Below, piece after piece: positions 20,832-31,940 of a DNA stretch of 64,000 nt (position 1 is its first letter; each line of letters starts with the position of its first letter). Position numbers and translations under genes: made by a program. A model generated the notes under the pieces. That model did not search any database and had not been told where the DNA came from. It saw only the letters and a program-made list of their open reading frames with translations. The stretch is from Hordeum vulgare subsp. vulgare (Eukaryota > Streptophyta > Magnoliopsida > Poales > Poaceae), in NCBI RefSeq assembly GCF_904849725.1, contig NC_058518.1, forward strand, positions 504,295,225 to 504,359,224, in the 5' to 3' direction.

Positions 20832-23800
20832 TTGATGGTTTGAAAAACCACTAAGTTTCAAGAAAGGCGAGGGCTAGAAGGGATATTTCGTGAAACGGCA
20901 AAACAGTTGCTGCACTAATGAAGAGACCCAAGATTAAACCCAAACCCGAGACTAAGTGCTTCTGTAATAAGGGGAACAGTCACTGAGGCGGAGCAACTCT
21001 AGATACTTGGTAGATAAGAAGGCTGGCAAAAGTCGAGAGAAGTATATTTGATATACATAATGTTGATGTGTACTTTACTAGTACTCCTAGTAGCACGAGG
21101 GTATTGGATACTGGTTCGGTTGCTAAGTGATTAGTAACGCGAAATGAAAGCTACGGCATAAACGGAGACTAGCTAAAGGCGAGGTGACGATACGTGTTGG
21201 AAGTGTTTCCAAGGTTGATATGATCAAACGTCACACGCCCCCTTTACCATCGGGATTGGTGTTGAACCTAAATAATTGTTATTTGGTGCTTGCGTTAAGC
21301 ATGAACATGATTGGATCGTGTTTATTGCAATACGATTATTCATTCAAAGAGAATAATGGTTACTCTATTTGCTTGAATAATCACCTTCAATGGTTTATTA
21401 AATCTCGATTGTAGTGTTACACATTGGTGCCAAAAGATACGAGTTAATGATGATAGTACCACTTACTTGTGGCACTGCCGCTTGAGTCATGTTAGTATAA
21501 ATTGCATGAAGAGGGTCCATGCTGATGGATCTTTACTCACCTGATTGCGAATCACTAGTGACATGCAAATCATACCACATGAGCAAGGCCTTGTTTTCAT
21601 TGAGATGAAACAAGATAGTAACTTGTCGGAAGTGATACATTTTTGATGTATGCAGTCCAATGAGTGCTGAGGCACGCAGTGGATATCATTATGTTCTTAC
21701 TTCACTGACGACTTGAGTAGATACAGGAGTATTTACTTAATGAATCACAAGTCTGAAATACTGAAAAGTTCAATTCCGTTTCAGAGTGAAGTTCGTCGTA
21801 ACAAGAGGATGAACTGTCTACGATATGATCATAGAAATGAATATCTGAGTTGCGAGTTTTTGGTACACAGTTAAGACAATGTGGAAATTGTTTCACAGTT
21901 CATGCCACCTGGAACATCATAGTGTGATGATGTGTCTGAACATCATAGCCACGCACTATTTAGTATGGTGCATGCTGTGATGTCTCTTATCGAATTACCA
22001 TTATCGTTTATGGGTTATGCATTAGAGACAACCGCATTCACTTTAAATAGGGCACCGCGTATTTCCATTGAGATGACACAGTATAGACTGAGGTTTAGAG
22101 AAATCTAAACTGTCGTTTCTTGAAAGTTTGGGGCTTCGACACTTATGTGAAAAAGTTTCAGTCTGATAAGCTCGAACCCAAAGCGGATAAATGCTTCTTC
22201 ATAGGGTATCCAAAACAGTTGGGTACATCTCCTATCTCAGATCCGAAAGCAAAGTGTTTGTTTCTAGAAACGGATCCTTTCTCGAGGAAAGGTTTCTCTC
22301 GAAAGAATTGAGTGGGAGGGTGGTAGAACTTGATGAGGTTATTGAACCATCACTTCAACCAGTGTGTAGCAGGGCGTAGGAAGTTGTTCATATGGCGCCT
22401 ACACCAATTGAAGTGACAGCTGATGATGTTGATCATCGAGCATCGGATCAAGTTACTACAAGCCTCGTAGGTTGACAAGGTCGCGTACTACTGCAGAGTG
22501 GTACGGTAACCCTGTCTTGGAGGTCATGTTGTTGAGCAACAATGAACCTACGAGTTATGGAGAAAGCAATGGTGGGCCCGGATTCCGACAAATGGCTGGA
22601 AGCCATAAAATCCGAGAGAGGATCCATGTGTGAAGACAAAGTGTAGACTTTGGTAGAACTACTTGATGGTCATGGGACTATTGGGTAAAATGGATCTTTA
22701 AAAGAAGACAGACGATGATGGTGATAAGTCACTATTAAGAAAAGCTCGACTTGTCGCAAAGATGTTTTCGACAAGATCAAATAGTTGACTATGATGAGAC
22801 TTTCTCACTCGTAGCAATGCTAAAGGTCTGTTAGAATTATGTTAGTTGTTGATGCATTATTTATGAAATATTGCACGTAGGATGTCAAAACATTGTTTTC
22901 TCGACGGTTTCCTTGAGCAAACATTGTATGTGATACAACCAGAAGGTTTTGTCGATCCTAAAGATACTAGCAAGTATGCAAGCTCCAGTGATCCTTCAAT
23001 GGACTGGTGCAAGCATCTCGGAGTTGGAATATACACTTTGATGAGATGATCAAAGATTTTGGGTTTGTACAAGGTTTATGAGAAACTTGTATTTCCAAAG
23101 AAGTGAGTGGGAGCACTATAGAATTTCTGATAAGTATATGTGGTTGACATATTGTGGATCAGAAGTAATGTAGAATTTCTGTAAAGCCTACAAGGTTGTT
23201 TGAAAGAAGTTTTCAAAGGAGTACCTGGATTACGCTACTTGAACGTTGAGCATCAAAGATCTATGGAGATAGATCAAAAGCGCTTAATAGAAGTTTCAAC
23301 AAGATGCATGCCTTGACAAGTTTTTGAAAGAGTTCAAAATAGATCAGCAAAGAAGGAGTTCTTGGTTGCGTTGTGAGGTGTGAATTTGAGTAAGACTCAA
23401 AACTCGACCCCGGCAGAATAAAGAGAATAGACGAAGGTCGTCTTCTATGCCTTAGCCGTAGAATCTAAAGTATGCCATGCTGTGTACCGCACCTGATGTG
23501 TGCCTTGACTCAAAGTATGTTGAGAGGTACAGAGAGTGATCCATGATTGAATCACTAGCAGCGGTCAAAATTTATCCTTAGTAACTAATGGACTAAGGAA
23601 TTTTTCTCGATTATGGAGGTGGTTAAAGAGTTCGTCGTAAAGGGTTACGTCGATGCAAGCTTTGACACTAATCCGAATAACTATGAGTAGTGAAACGGAT
23701 TCGTATAGTAGAGTAGATATTCTGAGTATTTCCGAATAGCACATAGTAGCAGCATCTATAAGATGACATAAAGATTTGTAAATAACACACGGATCTGAAA

Positions 23801-23917
23801 GTTTCAGAACCGTTGACTAAAACCTCTCTCACGAGCAAGACGTGATGAGACCCCAGAACTATATGGGTGTTGGATTCGTTGAAATCACATGGTGATGTGA
23901 ACTAGATTATTGACTCT
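20832..23917 (+). pseudogene. Angela pol region, heavily decayed
   Basis: Traces of Copia pol occur in order but in shifting frames. The best is at 22120-22379, where VWGFDTYVKKFQSDKLEPKA, then KCFFIGYPK, and in another frame SGRVVELDEV match the region after the integrase core. Further traces of reverse transcriptase and RNase H lie between about 22700 and 23900. No catalytic domain is intact. Confidence 0.7.
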
Positions 23918-23933
23918 AGTGCAAGTGGGAGAC
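23918..23933 (+). other. Angela polypurine tract region
   Basis: GTGCAAGTGGGAGAC directly precedes the 3' LTR, as in BARE-type elements, and is the likely plus-strand primer. Confidence 0.7.
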
Positions 23934-25744
23934 TGTTGGAAATATGCCCTAGAGGCAATAATAAATTAGTTATTATTATATTTCTTAGTTCATGATAATC
24001 GTTTATTATCCATGCTATAATTGTATTGATTGGAAACACAATACTTGTGTGGATACATAGACAAAACACTGTCCCTAGTAAGCCTCTAGTTGACTAGCTC
24101 GTTAATCAAAGATGGTCAAGGTTTCCTGGCCATAGGCAAGTGTTGTCACTTGATAACGGGATCACATCATTAGGAGAATCATGTGATGGACTAGACCCAA
24201 ACTAATAGACGTAGCATGTTGATCGTGTCATTTTGTTGCTACTGTTTTCTGCGTGTCAAGTATTTATTCCTATGACCATGAGATCATATAACTCACTGAC
24301 ACCGGAGGAATGCTTTGTGTGTATCAAACGTCGCAACGTAACTGGGTGACTATAAAGATGCTCTACAGGTATCTCCGAAGGTGTTAGTTGAGTTAGTATG
24401 GATCAAGACTGGGATTTGTCACTCCGTGTGAACGGAGAGGTATCTCGGGGCCCACTCGGTAATACAACATCACACACAAGCCTTGCAAGCAATGTAACTT
24501 AGTGTAAGTTGCGGGATCTTGTATTACGGAACGAGTAAAGAGACTTGCCAGTAAACGAGATTGAAATAGGTATACGGATACTGACGATCGAATCTCGGGC
24601 AAGTAACATACCGAAGGACAAAGGGAATGACATACGGGATTATATGAATCCTTGGCACTGAGGTTCAAACGATAAGATCTTCGTAGAATATGTAGGATCC
24701 AATATGGGCATCCAGGTCCCGCTATTGGATATTGACCGAGGAGTCTCTCGGGTCATGTCTACATAGTTCTCGAACCCGCAGGGTCTGCACACTTAAGGTT
24801 CGACGTTGTTTTATGCGTATTTGAGTTATATGGTTGGTTACCGAATGTTGTTCGGAGTCCCGGATGAGATCACGGACGTCACGAGGGTTTCCGGAATGGT
24901 CCGGAAACGAAGATTGATATATAGGATGACCTCATTTGGTTACCGGAAGGTTTTCGTGCATTACCGGAAAAGTTTCGGGCTCATCGGTAGTGTACCGGGA
25001 GTGCCGGGAGGGGTGCCGGGGACCATCGGGAGGGGTGTCACGCCCCAAGGGGTCTCATGGGCTATGGGAAGAGATAAACCAGCCCCTAGTGGGCTGGAAT
25101 AAGTTCCCACTAAGGCCCATAAGGTTTGAGAAGGAAAAAACACAAGGTGGAAAGAGTTTCCAAGTGGGAAGGTGGAATCCTACTCCAAGTAGGATTGGAG
25201 TAGGACTCCTCCACCTCCAATTTCGGCCAAACCTTTAGGTTTTGAGGCTGCCTCCTCCCCTCCCTCCCACCTATATATACGGAGGTTTTAGGGCTAATTT
25301 GAGACGACTTTCTCACGGCTGCCCGACCACATACCTCCATAGTTTTTCCTCTAGATCGCGTTTCTGCGGAGCTCGGGCGGAGCCCTGCTGAGACGAGATC
25401 ATCACCAACCTCCGGAGCGCCGTCATGCTGCCGGAGAACTCTTCTACCTCTCCGTCTCTCTTGCTGGATCAAGAAGGCCGAGATCATCGTCGAGTTGTAC
25501 GTGTGCTGAACGCGGAGGTGCCGTCCGTTCGGTACTAGATCGTGGGACTGATCGTGGGATTGTTCGCGGGGCGGATCGAGGGACGTGAGGACGTTCCACT
25601 ACATCAACCGCGTTCACTAACGCTTCTGCTGTACGATCTACAAGGGTACGTAGATCACTCATCCCCTCTCGTAGATGGACATCACCATGATAGGTCTTCG
25701 TGCGCGTAGGAAATTTTTTGTTTCCCTTGCGACGTTCCCCAACA
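23934..25744 (+). repeat. Angela 3' LTR
   Basis: 1811 bp, the same length as the 5' LTR, with three substitutions seen. Confidence 0.95.
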
Positions 25745-28153
25745 GCGCCTTCAACTCTTCCGCCGATATCGCCGCGGCTGGTTGGGCGGATAAGATTTCG
25801 GGCCCGCTCGCCAGCGACCCAGTCGGTGTTCTATTTAACTCTGGCCGACGAGACCCTTCGGTTACGCTCGCCGAATCCTCTGCTCTTGCTTGCTCCGTCT
25901 TCCTCGCCATCTCTTGCGCTCATACACCTTTCCCTTCCCATTCTTCTGAAATCTCGCCATCGCCGCCATGACCAAGGGCCAGACCAGCAAGATGGAGGCA
26001 AGGAAGAAGAAGGGCAAGGCGGCGGCTGCTCAGTGGCGGCAGCGGCCATTGCCGACGGAATGGATCCAGGAAGACTTTCTCCCCTCCACAGTGACGGAGG
26101 GGGACCTGCTGGAGCTGGTAGAGCACGGCCAGCTCGTGCAAAAATCCTGGAGGTTGCCGGCGGACGACGAGATTGAGCCGGCACCACGGGAGGGGGAGCG
26201 CGTCTTGCTCCTCAGCCATGTTCACAGAAGTTTTTCTCTCCCCCAGCACCCCTTCTTCAAAGGCATCATGAATCATTTTGGTGCTCAACTCCATCACTTC
26301 CCTCTGAATGCCATTGCCCACCTTTCTGCCTTCATTGTTCTGTGCGAATGCTTTATCGGTTGCCCCCCTCATTGGGGTTTATTCAAACATATCTTCTCCG
26401 CCCGCTCTCAAACCATCAAACGTCTTAGTCAGTCGGATGACAAGACGCATCTCCTCCAGCTCTGCGGGGGTTCAGGGTTTCAGAAAAAGAGTCGGAGTAG
26501 CTACCCTGCTCTCTAGTTGAACGAGTCGGTTAGGAACTGGCAGTCGACGTGGTTCTACTGCCAGGACATAGCCTGTCCGAACGCGTCGACTGGGCTGCCT
26601 CCATTTAGTCTAGATCGCCCTGCTCCACCCAAGCAACTTGCTCTCTCGAAAGCCGAGAGGAATGACATCCAGCCTTTGGTCGAGGCACTCGCGGATGTTG
26701 TCAGGAGGGGGGTCACCGGTATTGACCTGTTGGAAGTCTTCATCGGTCGACGGATCCAGCCTCTTCAAGCTCGCCACCATGCTATGTGGCTCTACACAGG
26801 GCCCGAGGATTCCACTCGGACCGTCGCGGTGGGCATACTCGAGGAGAAGGTGACCTCGATAGTGCTCCAAATCACGGGACCTTGCGAGAACCCTAAAGGA
26901 GCTCGCCGAGTGGTGCCTTACAGCGCGGACAACCCGCCACCGAATCAGGTGAGTAGCATTAGCCGAATATATCGAACTGTTTTGATTTCAGTCGTTCATT
27001 TATATCCTCGTGTGATGCTTAATGTTTCCGACTGAATCTCATGTAGGAATGGACCAACTGGTCCTCCCCTGTCTCGAACGGGGATCCGGAGGAGGAGGAG
27101 GAAGAAGGTAGCCAGGAGGGGAGCGTGGATAGCGCTGAATATGTCTCCGACAGTCGGGAGTCGGAAGAGGAGGACAGCGAGGAGGAGGAAGAAGACGAAG
27201 AGCGCAACTCTCCGCCTCCACCGCCAAAACAGCGGAGTAAGCGTCGACATGAGCCTGTCGTCCCTTCGGCTCCCCCCGCGTTGTCGAGTCCTCTACCTAC
27301 CGCTCCGGCGGTCCCGAGTGCTCGAGGCACGAAGAGGTCCAGGGACGCCCCCGCTGAGCCTGCAGGCCAATCTCCCAGGGCGCCCAAACCGAGTGGGCCC
27401 AAATCTCGGAGGGCTCTGCCGCGCATGAGGGTTGTCATCCCCGTCACATCCACGTAAGCGAATCCAACTCTCGTCTTTTTATGTTATCCGAGTGCACTCC
27501 CGCTTTACAAGTCGAATGGGCTTCACTTGATAGGGTCGCCACTTCTACAACCTCTCCGGTCTGCCAAGGGGATGACCCCATGGACACAGACAACGTCGTC
27601 TCGTCCCAGCCGGTTATGTTGTAGGAGAGTCAGGTGTTTTATTCCTGTAGACTGTACTATCCTTTTCTTTTTCTGAATCATCATGCTATTCGACTTGTCA
27701 GGGGCGATTCACCCGGACGAAGACGGGCAAGGGAGAGCCGACCCGGCCGCGGAGCCTCTCGTGGAGCCTGTCCTTGAGGCTGCTCCTCCTGCTGCTGCCC
27801 CTGTCGTCGACGCTCCGCCGACTGAAGTGCCTCCACAGACCGAACCAGTGCCGGTGGGCGACGAACTGACTGGGGCGAATCTTGGGATGCCCCAGGATCT
27901 TCCCACGATTCCCGGTTCGTCGAATGTTGAATTCAGCATTCGGTGTGTCCCAGAGGAGCAGGTGGGAGCGGCCAAGGGAGCCATGAGCCAAGCGGAGCTG
28001 ATGACCGGGGAGGCCAAGAAGGCTTATGACTCCGTTGCGGCTTTGTACCAACGGAGCTTGGAGCTGCGCGACGACATCCGAGTAAGTAGTCTAGTAAGTA
28101 CTTACTTTTCTTTTGTAACCCACTGGGTGTTGTCATAGTCTGTTGTTTGCAAT

Positions 28154-28174
28154 GGGTTCACTCCGAGTGAACCC
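28154..28174. repeat. Perfect palindrome in an antisense-gene intron
   Basis: Arms GGGTTCACTC and GAGTGAACCC flank a single C. A diverged second copy lies at 28422-28441, and both are followed by the same word, GGGTGTAGTCCCCGAGAC. The second-copy counterpart is at 44670-44690. Confidence 0.9.
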
Positions 28175-28380
28175 AGTGGGTGTAGTCCCCGAGACTTCTA
28201 TCGAGTGCTTGCACCGACAGTTGTCTTTATACATTTGGTCTTTATTTTTGTCGTGTCCGTAGACAAGATTTTTGAGTGCAAGTACTTACTGCACTCGGAG
28301 CACTCTTGCGGTAAGAGTTCCCTAGAGTAAACGGCACACAGGTGGAGTAGCTTTAGCCTCGGAGGCGTAGGTAAAAACGT

Positions 28381-28412
28381 GCACCTCAATAGGGCAGACC
28401 TTCTTGAGGTGC
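28381..28412. repeat. 9-bp-stem hairpin in an antisense-gene intron
   Basis: GCACCTCAA and TTGAGGTGC are separated by 14 bases, a perfect stem. It is also present in copy 2 (44897-44928). Confidence 0.85.
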
Positions 28413-29620
28413 ATGCCAGTGGGGTCACTCTTAGTGAACCCACTGGGTGTAGTCCCCGAGACCGCTGTCGACTGCTTACGTCGGTAGGGGTCTGAAGAAC
28501 GTAGTGTGTATTGAGAAAGTTGCTGATAACCCTTTGTTTCGTTTTGTAGAAAACTTGTGAGATGGGGAGCGCTTATGAAGCCTTGAGGGCTGAGAAGAAC
28601 CAATATGCTGGTGAACTAGAAGCCGCAACGCTCGCCATGGCTGGCCTGAAGAACGCGCTGGAAGTTCGAGAGAAATCCTTGGAGGAGGCGCTGGAGGCAA
28701 ACAGGGCGTTTGTGGCGGAGGTGGAGAGGCTGAAGAAACAGAGGACCGAAGTGTACGATCAACTGGCTGCTCGGAACAAACGATGGACAGCTCAGGAGAA
28801 GTATGTGAACGACTAGGCTGTCCAGATGACGAGTCGTCTGGCTGGTAAGTCTGATGATTTGTCGAGTGGTTGTATCTTGTGACGAATACTCGGTTTGTAA
28901 TTTCTATTTGCTCGTTTGTTGCAGATTTTTGTGGTGACGCCGAAGCTGAAGCGGCGGCCGTGGAACGATCCATGAAGGACAATGTACCACTCAGCGAGGA
29001 CGCCAATCGGAATCTACTCCGGGCTCATATCCGCGTAGGCAAAGTGGGTCCGTTCATCAACCGACTGAGAGAAATCGTCGGCCGCATTGAGAAGGAGCTT
29101 TGGCCGGAAGACGAGTCGCGGGAGAAGATGGAGACTCTGTTGGGGCGACTGGGGGAGATTCTGGCCCGAGTGCAATCTTGGAAGAAATCGGCAGCGCATT
29201 GCGGTGCTGATGTGGCGTTGTCCTTGGTCCGAGTCCATTGCAAAGAAGTGCGGGAAGATAAGCTGAAAGCCTTGAAAGTCGCCAATACGGAGAAGCTTCA
29301 ATTCGAAGACTTCATGGAGACATTCCTGGAGACTGCGACCCGCATTGCTGATGAATCGACTTGGATACCTTTGTGGAACCCTCCAGTCCTGACGCGGGCC
29401 CAGCTGAGTCATGATCGAACTTTATCCTCGATATGCCGAGTGTTTGCCTGTATGATATTCTGGCCACTTCTGTTGGCCGTCATACTTTTGGATCGGTGCG
29501 GGTAAGCTTGATCCGCACCGAGTCCGTTATCGTTTCTAGACTGCTGGAGTCACAACGAAAACACTTATTCTTTTGCTTGAGTGCTGTTTGGAGTTGAACA
29601 CTTAATGTGTACTCGTAGAA

Positions 29621-31824
29621 TATTAGGACTTAGGTGATTCATGATCAGTGCTAAGTTCCCAAGTGTAACGTATAGAGCACACTCGGAGGAGCAATTAGTA
29701 CTTAGGCGATGCAGGATCACAGCTAAGTCCTCGAGTGTGACGTGAAGTGCACACTCGAAGGAAGATTAGTACTTAGGTGATGCGTGATCGCAGCTAAGTC
29801 CCCGAGTGTGATGTAAAGTGCACACTCGGAGGAAGTTAATACTTAGGCGATGCGTGATCGCAGCTAAGTCCCCGAGTGTGACGTAAAGTGCACACTCGGA
29901 GGAATTTAATACTTAGGCGATGCGTGATCGCAGCTAAGTCCTCGAGTGTGACGTAAAGTGCACACTCGGAGGAAGTTAATACTTAGGCGATGCGTGATCG
30001 CAGCTAAGTCCCCGAGTGTGACATGAAGTGCACACTCGGAGGAAGTTAATACTTAGGCGATGCGTGATCGCAGCTAAATCCCCGAGTGTGATGTAAAGTG
30101 CACACTCGGAGGATGTTAATACTTAGGCGATGCGTGATCGCAGCTAAGTCCCCGAGTGTGATGCAAAGTGCACATTCCGAGGAAGTTAATACTTAGGCGA
30201 TGCGTGATCACAGCTAAGTCCCCGAGTGTGACGCAAACTGCACACTCGGAGGAAGGTAGTACTTAGGCGATGCAGGATCGCAGCTAAGTCCCCGAGTACG
30301 ACGTGAAGTGCACACTCGGAGAAGTTAATACTTAGGCGATGCGTGATCGCAGCTAAGTCCCCGAGTGTGACGTAAAGTGCACACTCGGAGGAATTTAATA
30401 CTTAGGCGATGCAGGATCGCAGCTAAGTCCCCGAGTGTGACGTAAAGTGCACACTCGGAGGAATTTAATACTTAGGTGATGCAGGATCGCAGCTAAGTCC
30501 CCGAGTGCGACGTGAAGTGCACACTCGGAGAAGTTAATACTTAGGCGATGCGTGATCGCAGCTAAGTCCCCCAGTGTGACGTAAAGTGCACACTCGGAGG
30601 AATTTAATACTTAGGCGATGCAGGATCGCAGCTAAGTCCCCGAGTGCGACGTGAAAGTGCACACTCGGAGATAGTTAATACTTAGGCGATGCAGGATCGC
30701 AGCTAAGTCTCCGAGTGCGACGTGAAGTGCACACTCGGAGAAGTCAATACTTAGGCGATGCGTGATCGCAGCTAAGTCCCCGAGTGTGACGTGAAGTGCA
30801 CACTCGGAGAAGTTAATACTTAGGCGATGCAGGATCGCAGCTAAGTCCCCGAGTGCGACGTGAAGTGCACACTCCGAGAAGTTAATACTGAGGCGATGCG
30901 TGATCGCAGCTAAGTCCCCGAGTGTGACGTAAAGTGCACACTCGGAAGAATTTAATACTTAGGCGATGCAGGATCGCAGCTAAGTCCCCGAGTGCGACGT
31001 GAAAGTGCACACTCAGAGATAGTTAATACTTAGGTGATGCAGGATCGCAGCTAAGTCTCCGAGTGCGACGTGAAGTGCACACTCGGAGAAGTTAATACTT
31101 AGGCGATGCAGGATCGCAGCTAAGTCCCCGAGTGCGACGTGTAAGTGCACACTCGGAGAAGTTAATACTTAGGCGATGCAGGATCGCAGCTAAGTCCCCG
31201 AGTGTGACGTAAAGTGCACACTCGGAGGAAGTTAATACTTAGGCGATGCAGGATCGCAGCTAAGTCCCCGTGTGTGACTCAAAGCGCACACTCAGAGGAA
31301 GTTAATACTTAGGCGATGCAAGATCGCAGCTAAGTCCCCGAGTGCGACGTGAAAGTGCACACTCGGAGAAGTTAATACTTAGGCGATGCAGGATCGCAGC
31401 TAAGTCCCCGAGTGTGATGTAAAGTGCACACTCGGAGGAAGTTAATACTTAGGCGATGCAGGATCGCAGCTAAGTCCCCGAGTGTGACGCAAAGTGCACA
31501 CTCGGAGGAAGTTAATACTTAGGCGATGCAGGATCGCAGCTAAGTCCCCGAGTGCGACGTGAAAGTGCACACTCGGAGAAGTTAATACTTAGGCGATGCA
31601 GGATCGCAGCTAAGTCCCCGAGTGCGACGTGAAAGTGCACACTCGGAGAAGTTAATACTTAGGCGATGCAGGATCGCAGCTAAGTCCCCGAGTGTGACGC
31701 AAAGTGCACACTCGGAGGAAGTTAATACTTAGGCGATGCGGGATCGCAGCTAAGTCCCCGAGTGCGACGTGAAAGTGCACACTCGGAGAAGTTAATACTT
31801 AGGCGATGCAGGATCGCAGCTAAG
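29621..31824. repeat. Tandem array of about 70-bp hairpin units (copy 1, about 31-32 units)
   Basis: The unit reads TTAATACTTAGGCGATGC, RKGATCGCAGCTAAGTCC, CCGAGTGYGACGTRAAGTGC, ACACTCGGAGGAAG, with a length of 68-71 bp. Each unit contains two inverted repeats: ACTTAG-GCGAT...ATCGC-AG-CTAAGT and CCGAGTGTG...CACACTCGG. Single-base variants recur in the same order in copy 2. It lies between the Gypsy integrase and the antisense gene. Units are contiguous with no unique spacers, so this is not a CRISPR. Tandem repeats in the 3' region of Tat/Ogre-type elements are known to seed satellites. Confidence 0.95.
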
Positions 31825-31940
31825 TTTTTTTTTTGTGACCATAGTCTGCAACCACGGAGAACTCTGAATCTGCAAAAGAAACTGAATCTGCTGTATATTA
31901 TTTCTCCAAAACTTGTTCGTTACACTGCTTCAGTCGGCGA

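Larger units (their letters stand above)
17157..25744 (+). mobile_element. Copia retrotransposon, BARE/WIS/Angela type (8588 bp)
   Basis: Two 1811-bp LTRs (17157-18967 and 23934-25744) start TGTTGGAAATATGCCC and end CGTTCCCCAACA. A perfect 5-bp target duplication flanks the element. I count three differences between the LTRs by eye (two near 17735-17755 and one near 18950), so the insertion is very recent. The 4966-bp internal domain has only short broken traces of gag and pol, so the element could not have encoded its own machinery when it moved and was probably mobilised by an intact relative. It inserted into the Gypsy 3' LTR of copy 1 after the tandem duplication. Confidence 0.95.
16299..25926 (-). 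repeat. Gypsy 3' LTR, copy 1 (1035 bp, split by Angela)
   Basis: In plus-strand view the LTR begins TGTCGTGGGTATAAGCC (16299) and ends GCTCATACA (25926), so in its own orientation it starts TGTATGAG and ends CCACGACA. The Angela element plus 5-bp duplication (17157-25749) interrupts it. The sum of the two parts, 1035 bp, equals the intact LTR in copy 2. The adjacent pyrimidine run 25927-25947 is the complement of the polypurine tract. Confidence 0.85.
25968..29505 (+). pseudogene. Antisense gene of the Gypsy element (gypsy-type transposase-like domain), copy 1
   Basis: This spliced-looking gene runs opposite to pol. Exon 1 (ATG 25968 to 26948) carries SLPQHPFFKGIMNHFG, LSAFIVLCECFIG and PPHWGLFKHIF, typical of the 'putative gypsy type transposon' domain (PF04195). 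It is followed by SVRNWQSTWFYCQD and QPLQARHHAMWLYTGPEDS. A CAG/GTGAGT donor and ATGTAG acceptor bound intron 26949-27046. Later exons (about 27047-27453, 27534-27633, 27702-28080, 28553-28841, 28925-29505; borders approximate) give an acidic, proline-rich linker, then coiled-coil-like segments (EVREKSLEEALEANRAFVAE) and a helical C-terminus. In-frame TAG codons at 26514, 27622 and 28814, shared with copy 2, break it. Copy 1 also lost one G near 29352, which alters the last 50 or so residues. Function unknown. Confidence 0.7.

Noticed and set aside
29621..31824. Regular repeats resembling a CRISPR array
   Set aside because: Units are contiguous and about 70 bp with no unique spacers, no cas genes are present, and the context is a plant Gypsy retrotransposon.
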